Positions 42,167-51,213 of a DNA stretch of 64,000 bases are shown piece after piece. The stretch comes from Ruminococcus sp. Marseille-P6503. GTDB taxonomy: Bacteria > Bacillota > Clostridia > Oscillospirales > Ruminococcaceae. Numbering within the stretch: the stretch's first letter is position 1; every line of letters starts with the position of its first letter. A program made the translations under genes and the position numbers. The notes below the pieces were generated by a model that was not told the origin of the DNA, did no database searches, and saw only the letters and a list, made by a program, of their open reading frames with translations. Location of the stretch: assembly GCF_900604945.1 (NCBI RefSeq), contig NZ_UWPB01000002.1, forward strand, positions 558,001-622,000, written 5' to 3'.

Positions 42167-42210
42167 TTAGAAGCTGTGATAATTATTGTTGCAGCTTCTA
42201 ATATTATTTT
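42167..42210 (+). terminator. terminator after the lipoprotein gene
   Basis: TTAGAAGCTG (42167-42176) pairs with CAGCTTCTAA (42192-42201), followed by a T-rich stretch. Confidence 0.5.
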
Positions 42211-42232
42211 GTAGTGACACAATAAAAATCAA

Positions 42233-42259
42233 AAATCCGTTCTTTTTTAGAACGGATTT
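42233..42259 (+). terminator. second hairpin before the Rhs gene
   Basis: AAATCCGTTCT (42233-42243) pairs perfectly with AGAACGGATTT (42249-42259) around five T. The arms supply the A and T tracts, so it could stop transcription from either direction. Confidence 0.6.
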
Positions 42260-42405
42260 ACGCTTATGCCTACACTTGGCATGGTATTATTGTTATGACG
42301 TATTATTTGAATAAACCTTATTTATATAATATTAGTTAATTTGTACAAATATAAGTGCAATCGGTTAGATATTTATACAAACTTGCAGAAAATTGTAAAA
42401 ATATA

Positions 42406-42434
42406 TTGCGTTTTGTTAAATTACAATATATAAT
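42406..42434 (+). promoter_or_regulatory. promoter of the Rhs toxin gene
   Basis: TTGCGT (42406-42411), a 17-base spacer and a perfect TATAAT (42429-42434), about 85 bases before the start codon. Confidence 0.6.
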
Positions 42435-42517
42435 AATGTTATATCATTAAATAATAGGTATTATTTACTTTTTATTATTCAAATGATAAATTATTGACAT
42501 TATAGGAGGACGAAAAC

Positions 42518-45500
42518 TTGAAAAAATTTTTTCAACGGGCGCTTTCGGGCGTTCTGTCCGTGATGTTTGTCGGGCAAGTGCTTATTTACGGCGACGGCAG
42601 CTCGCAAGGAATCGCTCATGCTGAAACGATTGCGGACATCAAGGAATCCCTTGAGCTTTCAGGAAACGCAGACAAACTAAAACAGGAGTATGAAAACGCG
42701 GTTGACGGTCTTGGAGAAGTTGACTACTTTGATTACTCTGAATCCGGTGCAAACGCTTTTTACAAGGCTCAGAGAAATGCAGCGGCAAACGCTGCGAGCG
42801 GTCTGACCATAACCGGAAATGTGGTAACGGAGGGCAACTTGAATACGCCTGTTTATGTGCGAATTTTCAACGGCGACTGGGCGGAAATAGCCTCTAAGAA
42901 GGTTGCGGATTTCGGCGGCGGAAGCTTCAGCATAACCGCAGGCGGCTCTGATGTGTATCATGTCAAGTTTGAATGCGACGGATATCTGCCGTTTTACCTT
43001 AAGGATTTCGGAACAGGCTCATATACCGTAGGTTCAGGCGATTCATGGGATACCGTAACTCTTGTTCCCGGCGATACTACATACAACGCGGACAACGATA
43101 ATCAGTGGAGCGACGACGTTATAAATTCATCTGATTCAGCATACGTCCAAAGCTGTCTTGGAGCAACGAAGGGCGACAGCAATTTCAATCCCAGTATGGA
43201 CGCAGACGGCGATAACGTAATCAGTCAGGCTGATCTGGACGCTTTCTGCGCTTTCTATGAAAACCTTGCCGACGATGAATATTACACGCTTTCTCAGTAT
43301 ATTCAGAGTCTTGACATAAATCTTGACGGAGTAATCAACGATACCGACTACAAGCTTTTAGAGGAATCGGGCGCGTCCGAATCGGAACTGGCGGATTTTA
43401 AAAGCGAACTGGATACGGCAAGAACCGTAAATTCATGGGTATATATTTACAACCATGAAATGACGGGCGATGTAATAGTTAATAAGGAAGATTACGAACA
43501 AGGTCTTGCAAAAATAAATACATACGCTCAGAAACGCGGACGTTCTGTCAATTACTTTGAATACATGGACAAGGATAACAACGGAACAATTGAAGGCTCC
43601 GACGTTTCATGGTTTTCCGCAGCTTATTCGGCTTCAGGAGATTTAGACTGGGATCACGCTTTCAAAAGAAATCTGAAGGTACTTGCAGGCGGTGAATTTC
43701 CCTACAGCTTTAATCTTCACGACACAAATCTTGACCTCAACGGTCAGACTGTTTACGTGGCGGACTGTATGTCCTTTACAACGGATATGCCGCAGTTCTG
43801 GTCTGGCAACGGCGCAACTCTCGACATCAACGGCGGTAAGCTTTTAATAGAAAACAATCTTGTGTTCAGAACGGCGTCTCCTGACGGCTGGGGCGGAAAT
43901 ACAGGACAGCTGATGAATTTAAACGGAGGTCAGGTTGTAATCGGACAGCATTTTGATTTTGGTCAGGCTAACTGCTATGACACGATTCTCATGACAAACG
44001 ACGCTGACAGACTCTATGTTGGCGGAAACTGGACATATATCACGCTTCAGGATATGGAGGGCAAATGGACGGCAGGACAGATTAGATTCGCAGGACCGGT
44101 CTGGGAAGTCAACGAGCTTTCGGGAGATAAGGCAATCTACTCTTCAGGTACACAGTCCATAATCTTCGGATATGAAGGCGGTAAGCAGACAATTCTCTGG
44201 GACAACCCGGAAACATATATAAACAACGAGGACGGCAGCTACAATACGGAACGCCGTTTAAATTTTGACTACGAATTCGGAATCCTTGTAACAAAGGAAT
44301 TTACGGAAGAAAACTTCTGGTTCAGACCGTGGTGGCGTCCTTATGACCTGCCAGACTATACCCTCTACCGCAAAGGCTGGGAAATCGGCGACGGAGTTCA
44401 TATTGCAACGGGCAACTACACAAAATCCTTTACCGATTTAAGCATTGCCTCTCCCGGTGTTAAATCCGATTTTGTCAGAACCTACAACTCCATGAGCGAT
44501 GAAGAGGGCAGCTTCGGTATAGGTTGGGACTTCAATATCGATGTGAGCAAAATTGTCATTCCTGCGCAGGGTTATTATCAGGTTGTGCTCCCCGACGGCT
44601 CAAACACCACTTTCAAAGACGACGGCAACGGCGGATTTGAGTGTCTTAACGCTCACAGCACAATGACAAAATCCGGCGATGAATATACTGTTACAAACGC
44701 GGCTCAGTCCCAGTATCACTTCAATGCAGACGGAGAGCTTGACTGGGTCAAGGACACTAACGGCAATAAGCTTACAATTTCCGCAATGAATAACAATCAG
44801 AGAATTGTAACCGATTCCACAGGCAGAACATATAAGATTACCTATAACGGAAACAGCGAACATAGCCGTATAACAAAGCTTGAAGATACCTCCGGTAACA
44901 GAACAGTGACTTATGCCTACAACAGCGATTTCCAGCTTGTATCCGCTACAAGCGTATCCGGCGGAACTGAAAAATACGAGTATGACGGAAACGGCAGGCT
45001 CTGCAAGATCACAAACTGCTATGACGAGGTTACAGACACGATTGTTTACAACGATAACGGCTCAGTTAATTATCTCATAAATTCCGCAGGACTCAAGCAG
45101 GAATACACCTATGACAAGGCTTTCAAGCAGACAGGTCTCAAGGAATATGACGGCGATAAGCTCGTTAAAACCTTCACCTATGAGTACGATGAAAAGTACG
45201 CAGTCAAGACCAATACGGTGGAAACCGACGGTCAGACATACGAGGTTGACAAAATCACCTACAACATGATCGACGATGAAAACAAGTACGATGAAATTAA
45301 GGAAAGCGTCGATATCATGGGCAATACCACTAAGTATGAGCGTGATGATAACGGAAATGTAATCAAGACCACAAATCCCGACGGCACATTCACTTTAGCA
45401 AGATACAACGATAAAAATATGCCGCTGGTTCAGGTTGACGAGAGCAACAACGTTGTAATTAACGAGTACGATGAAACAGGAGTCAACGTTGTAAAAAGCT

Positions 45501-48500
45501 ATCAGAGTCTTTCGCCTGTTTCAAATGCGGCTGCAATTGCAGCAAGCGGTTATGATCTGTCGCAGGTGAGCTATGCTGATTATGCAATGACAGTTTACAC
45601 CTATTATCCGGCAAGCGAAACGGCTTCGATTGCAGGTCTGGTACGCACAATTACCGATCCTGAAGGGAACGTGACCGAGTACACATACGGAACTTCCGGC
45701 AATGCAAAGGGACTGCCGATAAAGAAAGTTATTAAGGACGGAAATACTGTTGTAAACTCGGTTGAGTATGAATACAACAATCAGCTTCAGGTATCAAAAG
45801 AAAAAACAAGCGTTGATATTTCCAAGAATATTTACGCTGTAAAGGAATATGAATACGATAAATTCAACAATGTAACAAAGGTAAGCGATTTCGGTACGGG
45901 AAATACGGCTGCAATTACGATTTCGGAATATGATAAACTCAGCAGAAAGACTGCCGAGTACAGCCCTAATTATTCTGCCGATAAGAGTCATGGAGCTCTT
46001 ACCTCATACTATCCAAGCGGCAGCGTTAAAACCCAGACCGACGCGCTTGGAAATGTAACGTCCTTTAAATATGACGCATACGGAAATGTTATCGAAAAGA
46101 CAAATCCCGACGGTACGATAAATATTGTTGAATACGACGGTTTACAGCGTGAAAAAGCGACATATTTTAAATGGAAAGCAGTCGCCGAAAAACAGATTCT
46201 GACTTCAACGGCTTATGAATTTGTAAAGAATCACGGCTTTAACGTTTACACTGCTCTTGACAGTTCGTCATCGAAATCATGCAGCGGACTTAAAACAATC
46301 AAGACTACCTGCATAACTGCTGAAAAGCAGGTTGTAACGGAAACTCTTGCAGATTTCAGAGGCAATGCGGTAACGGAAAAGACCAACGGCGAAACCAAGC
46401 GTACAAGCGCGTATTACGCCAACGGACAGCTTGCAAGGGTTACCGACGCACTTGGAAACACCACAAAATATGAGTACGGCAAGCTTAACAAGCTGACGAA
46501 AACTTACGCTCCGTTTGATACTGAAAACGGCGCTGTAAGATACTCCGTTACAGAAAATCAGTATGACAAAAACGGCAATGTAATCAAGACAATTCAGACT
46601 GTTGATACAGGCAAAAACAGCGTTACTCAAAATCAGTACAACGCAATGGGACTGCTTGAAAAGGTAACCCTCAGCGACGGTACTGCAAACGGCGAAAAGA
46701 ATATTTCAAAATATTTCTACAACAACGCAGGCGTTCAAGTTAAGATGTACACAGGTATGTCCTCCGAAAACGATACCTCATATCTGACCACAGAATATGA
46801 GTATGATAACTGGCTGAGACCTGTCAAAACAACCGACAGCACAGGCTACAATTCAGGTAAGATCACATATGACCTGAACGGCAACGTACTCACAAGCGCA
46901 GACGCTAACGGCAATATAACAACCAACACCTATGACGCTCTCAATCGTGTGCTTACTTCAAATACGGTAAATTCAAAGGATTCTTCCAAGAATGTCAGCA
47001 AGTCGTATGAATATGACAATATGGGAAGAATTAAGAAAGCGGTAAGCAATGATCTGACCACAGTATATTCTTATGACGATCTCGGCAGAAAAACCGAGGA
47101 AATAGAATACAAGAACGGTTATTCAACGTTTAAAGGCTTTTTCTATGAAGGCGTTTCACAGTATATGAGGCAGCAGATTGTAGGAATCAACAATCTTCTG
47201 ATGTATTCGTATACAAGCTATGAATACGACGATGAAATGAGGCTTATCAAGGTAAAAGAAACAGGTGAAGAAACGGTTTCATATACCTACGATAAGAACG
47301 GCAACAAAAAGTCTGAAACCCTTGCAAACGGCGTAGTTTCGACCTATACCTACAACAAGGCGAACAGAATTACAAAGATTGAAAACAAATCCGGCAATAC
47401 TGACATATCAAGCTACGAATATTCCTATTATTTAGACGGTTCTGACGCTTGCAAAGTACGCAGTGAAAGTGGTATAATAGAAACAACGTCATATGAGTAT
47501 GACGGTCTGAAAAGACTGACGGAGGAAGCTGTTAAGGTTGGAAGCAATACGACAGATACCTATTCATACGAATATGACGATTACGGCAATCGTTCCAAGA
47601 TGACGGCAGAAGGTACCGAGGACTATGTAACCGAGTACAGCTATGTTGATTCCAACGGCAAGTACACTGCGCTGCTTCAGAAGGAAGTAAAGACCGCAGA
47701 AGCTGACGAAAATCTTATTAACTTAAATCCGGCTTCAAATGTAAAGCGGACGGTTTACACATATGACGCTAACGGAAATCAGATCACAAAGACTGCCGAG
47801 GGCAAAACTGAAACCAACACATATGACGGTCTGAATCAGCTGATTGGATTTACCGACGGTGAAACGACTGCAAGCTACAAGTACAATGCAAGCGGTTTAC
47901 GTTACGAAAAGACTGTTGACGGTCAGACGATAAATCATGTCTGGGACGGTAATCAGCAGATTGTTGCAGACGTTATCGACAACCAATTCTATGAGGCAGA
48001 TTGTTACATCAGAGGAACAAACCTTGTTGCGAAGTATAACTACTGGAACGGCAATAAGTCTGAGTACACCTACTATACGCAGAATGCGCATGGGGATGTT
48101 GTAAATCTTACGGATTCAACTGGTGCGGTAACTAAGAAGTATACATATGACGCTTTTGGCGTTGAAAAGAATATTGATGATTCCGATACAAATGCGTTCC
48201 GTTACTGCGGTGAATATTACGATACCGAAACGGGTACGGTTTACCTTAGGGCGAGGTATTACAATCCGAGTACAGGTAGGTTTATCAGCAGGGATTCATA
48301 TGCAGGTAAATTAGAAGATCCGCTTAGCCTTAACCTTTATACTTATTGTGCTAATAATCCGATTTACTATAGCGATCCGACGGGACATATAGCAGGTGTG
48401 GATGACGCAATTATAGCAGGTGCATTTATAGCAGCTAGTATTGTAAGTTTGGCAGCAACAACATTGAGTCAACCAGCAGTTCAAGAAGGTTTGTCTACAA

Positions 48501-49105
48501 CGATAAATAAAGCATCTTATTTTGTAGAAGATGCTGTTGAGAATACTACTTCTTTACTTGCATCTGCTCTTACAACGATAGGATGCGGAATAGCAGAGTT
48601 AACCGGAATATCGTCAGCGCCTGTGTTGTCAGCTCCAACAGGTTTGATGTCAGAATTCAGTACAACTATTGATTCGGAGGCCAATCCTTATCTTGCCCCG
48701 TGGTTGTATGCTTCTATGGGTTCGCAGTCGATTGCTAAAGATGATGCGGATGCTGCTGAAAAGGATATTACATTTCCTAAGGTTCCAAATATTCCAAAAA
48801 CATATTATCATTATACAAATGAAGAAAATGCAATGGAAATTTTGAAGTCAGGAAAAATATTACCTGATGAAAAAGGACGCGTTTATTTAACACCCTACTT
48901 ATACGCCCCTGATGAAGTAAACAATGCATTGTTTATGGGAAGTAAAAGTGATGATTATGGTGAATACAGAATAGCGGTTACAATTTACCCAGGTGCAGAG
49001 TATAATTTGAGTTATATAAACCCAACTCAACCAAACGAAATTATTTATTATGGAACCATTAGAAATGGAAGAAACGCTAATTTAACAGTTATGAAAAATG
49101 AATAG
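42518..49105 (+). CDS. secreted Rhs/YD-repeat polymorphic toxin with EF-hand-like segments and ART-like C-terminus
   Basis: A 2195-residue exported protein that starts with TTG after AGGAGG. A signal peptide (about 1-35) is followed by a helical and beta segment, then calcium-type loops at about 225-360 (DADGDNVISQADL, DINLDGVINDTDY, DKDNNGTIEGSDV) that resemble dockerin/EF-hand repeats. A DUF6531-like entry (ATGNYTKSFTDLSIASPG, about 630) leads into many YD repeats, and the Rhs core ends RYYNPSTGRFISRDSY...DPTGH near residue 1952. The variable tail is AT-rich. Its last 110 residues (KTYYHYTNEENAMEIL, YLTPYLYAPDEV) resemble HYD1-type ADP-ribosyltransferase toxins, with H-Y-T early. The immunity gene candidate follows nine bases later. 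Confidence 0.85.
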   Translation: MKKFFQRALSGVLSVMFVGQVLIYGDGSSQGIAHAETIADIKESLELSGNADKLKQEYENAVDGLGEVDYFDYSESGANAFYKAQRNAAANAASGLTITGNVVTEGNLNTPVYVRIFNGDWAEIASKKVADFGGGSFSITAGGSDVYHVKFECDGYLPFYLKDFGTGSYTVGSGDSWDTVTLVPGDTTYNADNDNQWSDDVINSSDSAYVQSCLGATKGDSNFNPSMDADGDNVISQADLDAFCAFYENLADDEYYTLSQYIQSLDINLDGVINDTDYKLLEESGASESELADFKSELDTARTVNSWVYIYNHEMTGDVIVNKEDYEQGLAKINTYAQKRGRSVNYFEYMDKDNNGTIEGSDVSWFSAAYSASGDLDWDHAFKRNLKVLAGGEFPYSFNLHDTNLDLNGQTVYVADCMSFTTDMPQFWSGNGATLDINGGKLLIENNLVFRTASPDGWGGNTGQLMNLNGGQVVIGQHFDFGQANCYDTILMTNDADRLYVGGNWTYITLQDMEGKWTAGQIRFAGPVWEVNELSGDKAIYSSGTQSIIFGYEGGKQTILWDNPETYINNEDGSYNTERRLNFDYEFGILVTKEFTEENFWFRPWWRPYDLPDYTLYRKGWEIGDGVHIATGNYTKSFTDLSIASPGVKSDFVRTYNSMSDEEGSFGIGWDFNIDVSKIVIPAQGYYQVVLPDGSNTTFKDDGNGGFECLNAHSTMTKSGDEYTVTNAAQSQYHFNADGELDWVKDTNGNKLTISAMNNNQRIVTDSTGRTYKITYNGNSEHSRITKLEDTSGNRTVTYAYNSDFQLVSATSVSGGTEKYEYDGNGRLCKITNCYDEVTDTIVYNDNGSVNYLINSAGLKQEYTYDKAFKQTGLKEYDGDKLVKTFTYEYDEKYAVKTNTVETDGQTYEVDKITYNMIDDENKYDEIKESVDIMGNTTKYERDDNGNVIKTTNPDGTFTLARYNDKNMPLVQVDESNNVVINEYDETGVNVVKSYQSLSPVSNAAAIAASGYDLSQVSYADYAMTVYTYYPASETASIAGLVRTITDPEGNVTEYTYGTSGNAKGLPIKKVIKDGNTVVNSVEYEYNNQLQVSKEKTSVDISKNIYAVKEYEYDKFNNVTKVSDFGTGNTAAITISEYDKLSRKTAEYSPNYSADKSHGALTSYYPSGSVKTQTDALGNVTSFKYDAYGNVIEKTNPDGTINIVEYDGLQREKATYFKWKAVAEKQILTSTAYEFVKNHGFNVYTALDSSSSKSCSGLKTIKTTCITAEKQVVTETLADFRGNAVTEKTNGETKRTSAYYANGQLARVTDALGNTTKYEYGKLNKLTKTYAPFDTENGAVRYSVTENQYDKNGNVIKTIQTVDTGKNSVTQNQYNAMGLLEKVTLSDGTANGEKNISKYFYNNAGVQVKMYTGMSSENDTSYLTTEYEYDNWLRPVKTTDSTGYNSGKITYDLNGNVLTSADANGNITTNTYDALNRVLTSNTVNSKDSSKNVSKSYEYDNMGRIKKAVSNDLTTVYSYDDLGRKTEEIEYKNGYSTFKGFFYEGVSQYMRQQIVGINNLLMYSYTSYEYDDEMRLIKVKETGEETVSYTYDKNGNKKSETLANGVVSTYTYNKANRITKIENKSGNTDISSYEYSYYLDGSDACKVRSESGIIETTSYEYDGLKRLTEEAVKVGSNTTDTYSYEYDDYGNRSKMTAEGTEDYVTEYSYVDSNGKYTALLQKEVKTAEADENLINLNPASNVKRTVYTYDANGNQITKTAEGKTETNTYDGLNQLIGFTDGETTASYKYNASGLRYEKTVDGQTINHVWDGNQQIVADVIDNQFYEADCYIRGTNLVAKYNYWNGNKSEYTYYTQNAHGDVVNLTDSTGAVTKKYTYDAFGVEKNIDDSDTNAFRYCGEYYDTETGTVYLRARYYNPSTGRFISRDSYAGKLEDPLSLNLYTYCANNPIYYSDPTGHIAGVDDAIIAGAFIAASIVSLAATTLSQPAVQEGLSTTINKASYFVEDAVENTTSLLASALTTIGCGIAELTGISSAPVLSAPTGLMSEFSTTIDSEANPYLAPWLYASMGSQSIAKDDADAAEKDITFPKVPNIPKTYYHYTNEENAMEILKSGKILPDEKGRVYLTPYLYAPDEVNNALFMGSKSDDYGEYRIAVTIYPGAEYNLSYINPTQPNEIIYYGTIRNGRNANLTVMKNE

Positions 49106-49113
49106 GTGATGTA

Positions 49114-49524
49114 ATGAAAAAATTTGAATTATCTAATTATTATGATTTATTAAACTTACATAAAGCATTAATGGAAGCTAAATTTCATGATAATCCTGAT
49201 AACAAATATATAGCTGGTAGCCCTATAATAGCGAAAATAATAAATGAAATAGTGGATATTTTAGCTGAGATAGATCCACATGCAAATAAGAGCGATTGGG
49301 AATCGTGGAGAAAATTAGAAAATCACATGATTTCTGAACATAAGTTTAAATACGAAAAAAGTATTTGGGATAAAATATTAGATCGAGTATCTGAAGATGA
49401 TTTATGGTCTAAATATACAAGAGAAGAAAAAATTATAGCTACTAAAAATTATTTTAGCCCCTTTATTTTAAGTAAATTGGAAATTGAAAATTTTATAAAC
49501 GATGTTGATATGAACGAAAAATAA
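49114..49524 (+). CDS. candidate immunity protein for the Rhs toxin
   Basis: A 136-residue soluble, helical, charged protein (MKKFELSNYYDLLNLHKALM, SDWESWRKLENHMISEHKF) with no signal peptide. It begins nine bases after the Rhs stop and shares the low GC content of the toxin tail, so the two probably moved as one unit. A cytoplasmic immunity protein fits an ADP-ribosyltransferase that acts inside cells. The family is not recognised. Confidence 0.6.
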   Translation: MKKFELSNYYDLLNLHKALMEAKFHDNPDNKYIAGSPIIAKIINEIVDILAEIDPHANKSDWESWRKLENHMISEHKFKYEKSIWDKILDRVSEDDLWSKYTREEKIIATKNYFSPFILSKLEIENFINDVDMNEK

Positions 49525-49526
49525 AT

Positions 49527-49590
49527 TGCTATGTCTGTGGCACAAAACTTGTTGCTAAGTATAACTACTGGAGCGTCAATAAGTCTGAGT
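49527..49590 (+). pseudogene. Rhs core fragment (exchange scar)
   Basis: This stretch encodes CYVCGTKLVAKYNYWSVNKSE before a stop, matching CYIRGTNLVAKYNYWNGNKSE of the Rhs core at about 48002-48065 at both DNA and protein level. It is out of any gene. It is the trace of an older Rhs C-terminal region displaced when the present toxin tail and immunity gene were acquired. Confidence 0.8.
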
Positions 49591-49622
49591 AGAATACGAA
49601 TTACGTTTATTAAACAAATTTG

Positions 49623-49668
49623 AGAGTAAAACAAACTTAATTGTTTGTTTTACTCTTATTTTTTTTGA
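49623..49668 (+). terminator. strong terminator after the Rhs island
   Basis: AGAGTAAAACAAAC (49623-49636) pairs perfectly with GTTTGTTTTACTCT (49643-49656) across six bases, followed by a long T tract. Confidence 0.9.
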
Positions 49669-49760
49669 CACACCCCCCTTGTCACCATGAAACGGGAAAG
49701 CTAATAAGAAAAAGGAATATATATAAATACAAGGAGAAAGAAGTATATAGTAATTTAAAA

Positions 49761-49790
49761 CGGAACGTGTAAAAGCGTTCCGCTTTTTTT
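49761..49790 (+). terminator. second terminator after the Rhs island
   Basis: CGGAACG (49761-49767) pairs with CGTTCCG (49776-49782), followed by seven T. Confidence 0.8.
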
Positions 49791-49957
49791 GTCTGCGAAT
49801 TTATTAATTATTTTACTCTGCTTAATAACAATAAATAAGAGTTAATATCCAAACTGCGCGGAAACGTATTTCTAAAAGGCTATATTAATGTCAGATGAAT
49901 TATTTATACCATTTAAGCACATATTTCGGCATTAATATAAAAATATAGACAGCTTAG

Positions 49958-49966
49958 TGGTATAAT
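49958..49966 (+). promoter_or_regulatory. extended -10 promoter of the sigma-like gene
   Basis: TGGTATAAT with a perfect TATAAT at 49961-49966 but no good -35. The same TGG-TATAAT form occurs at other promoters of this element (17501, 23002). Confidence 0.55.
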
Positions 49967-50032
49967 TAAATATTAGCAAAAACAACCAACAAAACCAAAG
50001 AGTAAACAAGCTTTTAAGGCGTGTTTAGCTCA

Positions 50033-50070
50033 AACTCTGTTGTGCTTTAAAGGCAGAACGGAGTTTTTTT
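50033..50070 (+). terminator. attenuator-like hairpin in the leader of the sigma-like gene
   Basis: An imperfect stem (50033-50047 with 50051-50065, using G-U pairs and one mismatch) is followed by seven T. It lies between the promoter and the gene, so it should cap transcription unless read through. Confidence 0.6.
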
Positions 50071-50161
50071 ATGCTCATTTTTAAGTGGCAGTGCTTTGTC
50101 GCCGGATATCCTTAAGCCTTCGTTTGATTCGAAACAAGAAAATCAATACGGAGGAATTGAA

Positions 50162-50689
50162 ATGAAAAGGACGGAATTTAAAAAAATTGATATGAAGCTT
50201 GTTAAAGAGATCATCAGTAAAAAAGGGTTTTACTATTTTTCACTGGACAGGGTTTATGAAAGATTTTGCGGTGCAAACTACATAATCGTTACCGACGATC
50301 CACATTTTAAAGAGCGGCATCCGAGGTTTGCCAAAGAAATTATTATGACTCCGGCACAGTTTGAGCTGTACGCCGCAGAGTACAATGACCGAATCGCATA
50401 TGACGACAGAGAACGAAAAAGAATACTTAAAAAAGAAGAAAGAGTTTTGAATGAAGCCGAGCTTACAGCTGATGACACTGTGGAAAACCAGGTTATGCGT
50501 AAGCTTCAGAACGAGCGGATATATTCAGCTGTGAAAAACCTGACCGATAAGCAGAAAAAACGCGTCATTCGCTATTTTTACTATGGTTTGACCGAACGTA
50601 AAATAGCAGAGATCGAGAATGTATCCTACAAACAAATACGGAAGTCAATAGAGCAGGCGAAAAAGAAAATAAAAAAATTTCTAAAATAG
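50162..50689 (+). CDS. sigma-70 region 4-like regulator
   Basis: A 175-residue protein. The C-terminal part (KNLTDKQKKRVIRYFYYGLTERKIAEIENVSYKQIRKSIEQAKKKIKK, about 125-172) is a typical region 4 helix-turn-helix. The N-terminal part has no region 2, so it is more a sigma-like regulator than a full sigma factor. Such genes lie near the recombinase end of Tn1549-like elements and may control excision. ATG 50162 follows GGAGG; the in-frame upstream start at 50096 lacks a site. Confidence 0.8.
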   Translation: MKRTEFKKIDMKLVKEIISKKGFYYFSLDRVYERFCGANYIIVTDDPHFKERHPRFAKEIIMTPAQFELYAAEYNDRIAYDDRERKRILKKEERVLNEAELTADDTVENQVMRKLQNERIYSAVKNLTDKQKKRVIRYFYYGLTERKIAEIENVSYKQIRKSIEQAKKKIKKFLK

Positions 50690-51213
50690 GGGTCTCAAAA
50701 CGCTCCTCCCATTCCCTTAATAAGTAGAGGGGCAAAAAAGCCTCCTACGGAACCTTGAAAACAGAATAGCAGTACCGGAAATACTTTAATCCTGCGGGCG
50801 GTATAAAATCTCGTCAGCCAGGGAAGCCATACGCTTGCGGTAAATATGAAGCTTCAAAATCCGAAACAGCTTTTCGGAACGGCGATGAAACGCAGGAGGA
50901 TAATGATACTTCCGTCCAGTCACAGCGCCCCTTGACCGGGGAATCAAGCAATGAGGGCGGCTCTGTGAGAACCACAGAGGGATGAGATTTCCATGAGACC
51001 GATAAGCTGTCGATCGTTTCCGGTATTGGATAAATTTCGCGATAAATCGTCTGATGCAACGAATCAGACGAAGGCAAAACGATAAAAGCTTGTCCGCGCC
51101 GTAATCATGTTTATTTCATAAAGGAAAGCGGATATAAAGGACGGCGCGGATATAGCTTAAACGCGGGAAATTCCCGCGCTTAAGCTATATAAACGACAGA
51201 AAGAGCTGATTAA
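50690..51213 (+). other. structured noncoding region between sigma-like gene and recombinase module
   Basis: No gene is supported in these 524 bases. They fold strongly: CCCC/GGGG (50928-50941), CTCTGTG/CACAGAG (50961-50979), TCGTCTGAT/ATCAGACGA (51047-51071), a 10-bp stem (51093-51102 with 51141-51150) and a 41-bp near-perfect palindrome (51150-51190). The region could encode a regulatory RNA or be a binding region for recombinase or replication proteins. I recognise no known RNA family. Confidence 0.6.
51150..51190 (+). repeat. 41-bp near-perfect palindrome
   Basis: Two 20-base arms with a single mismatch (51161 against 51179) meet around one central A at 51170. The core is GCGGGAAATTCCCGC. 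It has no T tract and ends 23 bases before the start codon at 51214, so it looks like an operator or a structured leader rather than a terminator. Confidence 0.85.

Larger units (their letters stand above)
42105..42517 (+). other. AT-rich gap between the immunity cluster and the Rhs gene
   Basis: No gene is supported in these 413 bases. They hold two hairpins (42167-42201 and 42233-42259) that close the immunity cluster, a promoter at 42406-42434, and the ribosome site AGGAGG at about 42505 for the Rhs gene. Confidence 0.7.
49591..50161 (+). other. intergenic region between the toxin island and the sigma-like gene
   Basis: No gene is supported in these 571 bases. They contain two strong terminators (49623-49668, 49761-49790), an extended -10 promoter (49958-49966), a leader terminator hairpin (50033-50070) and the ribosome site of the next gene. 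Confidence 0.7.

Noticed and set aside
50814-51077. Minus-strand frame of 87 codons in the structured region
   Set aside because: It has no ribosome site and no recognisable domain, and the region is dominated by hairpins.
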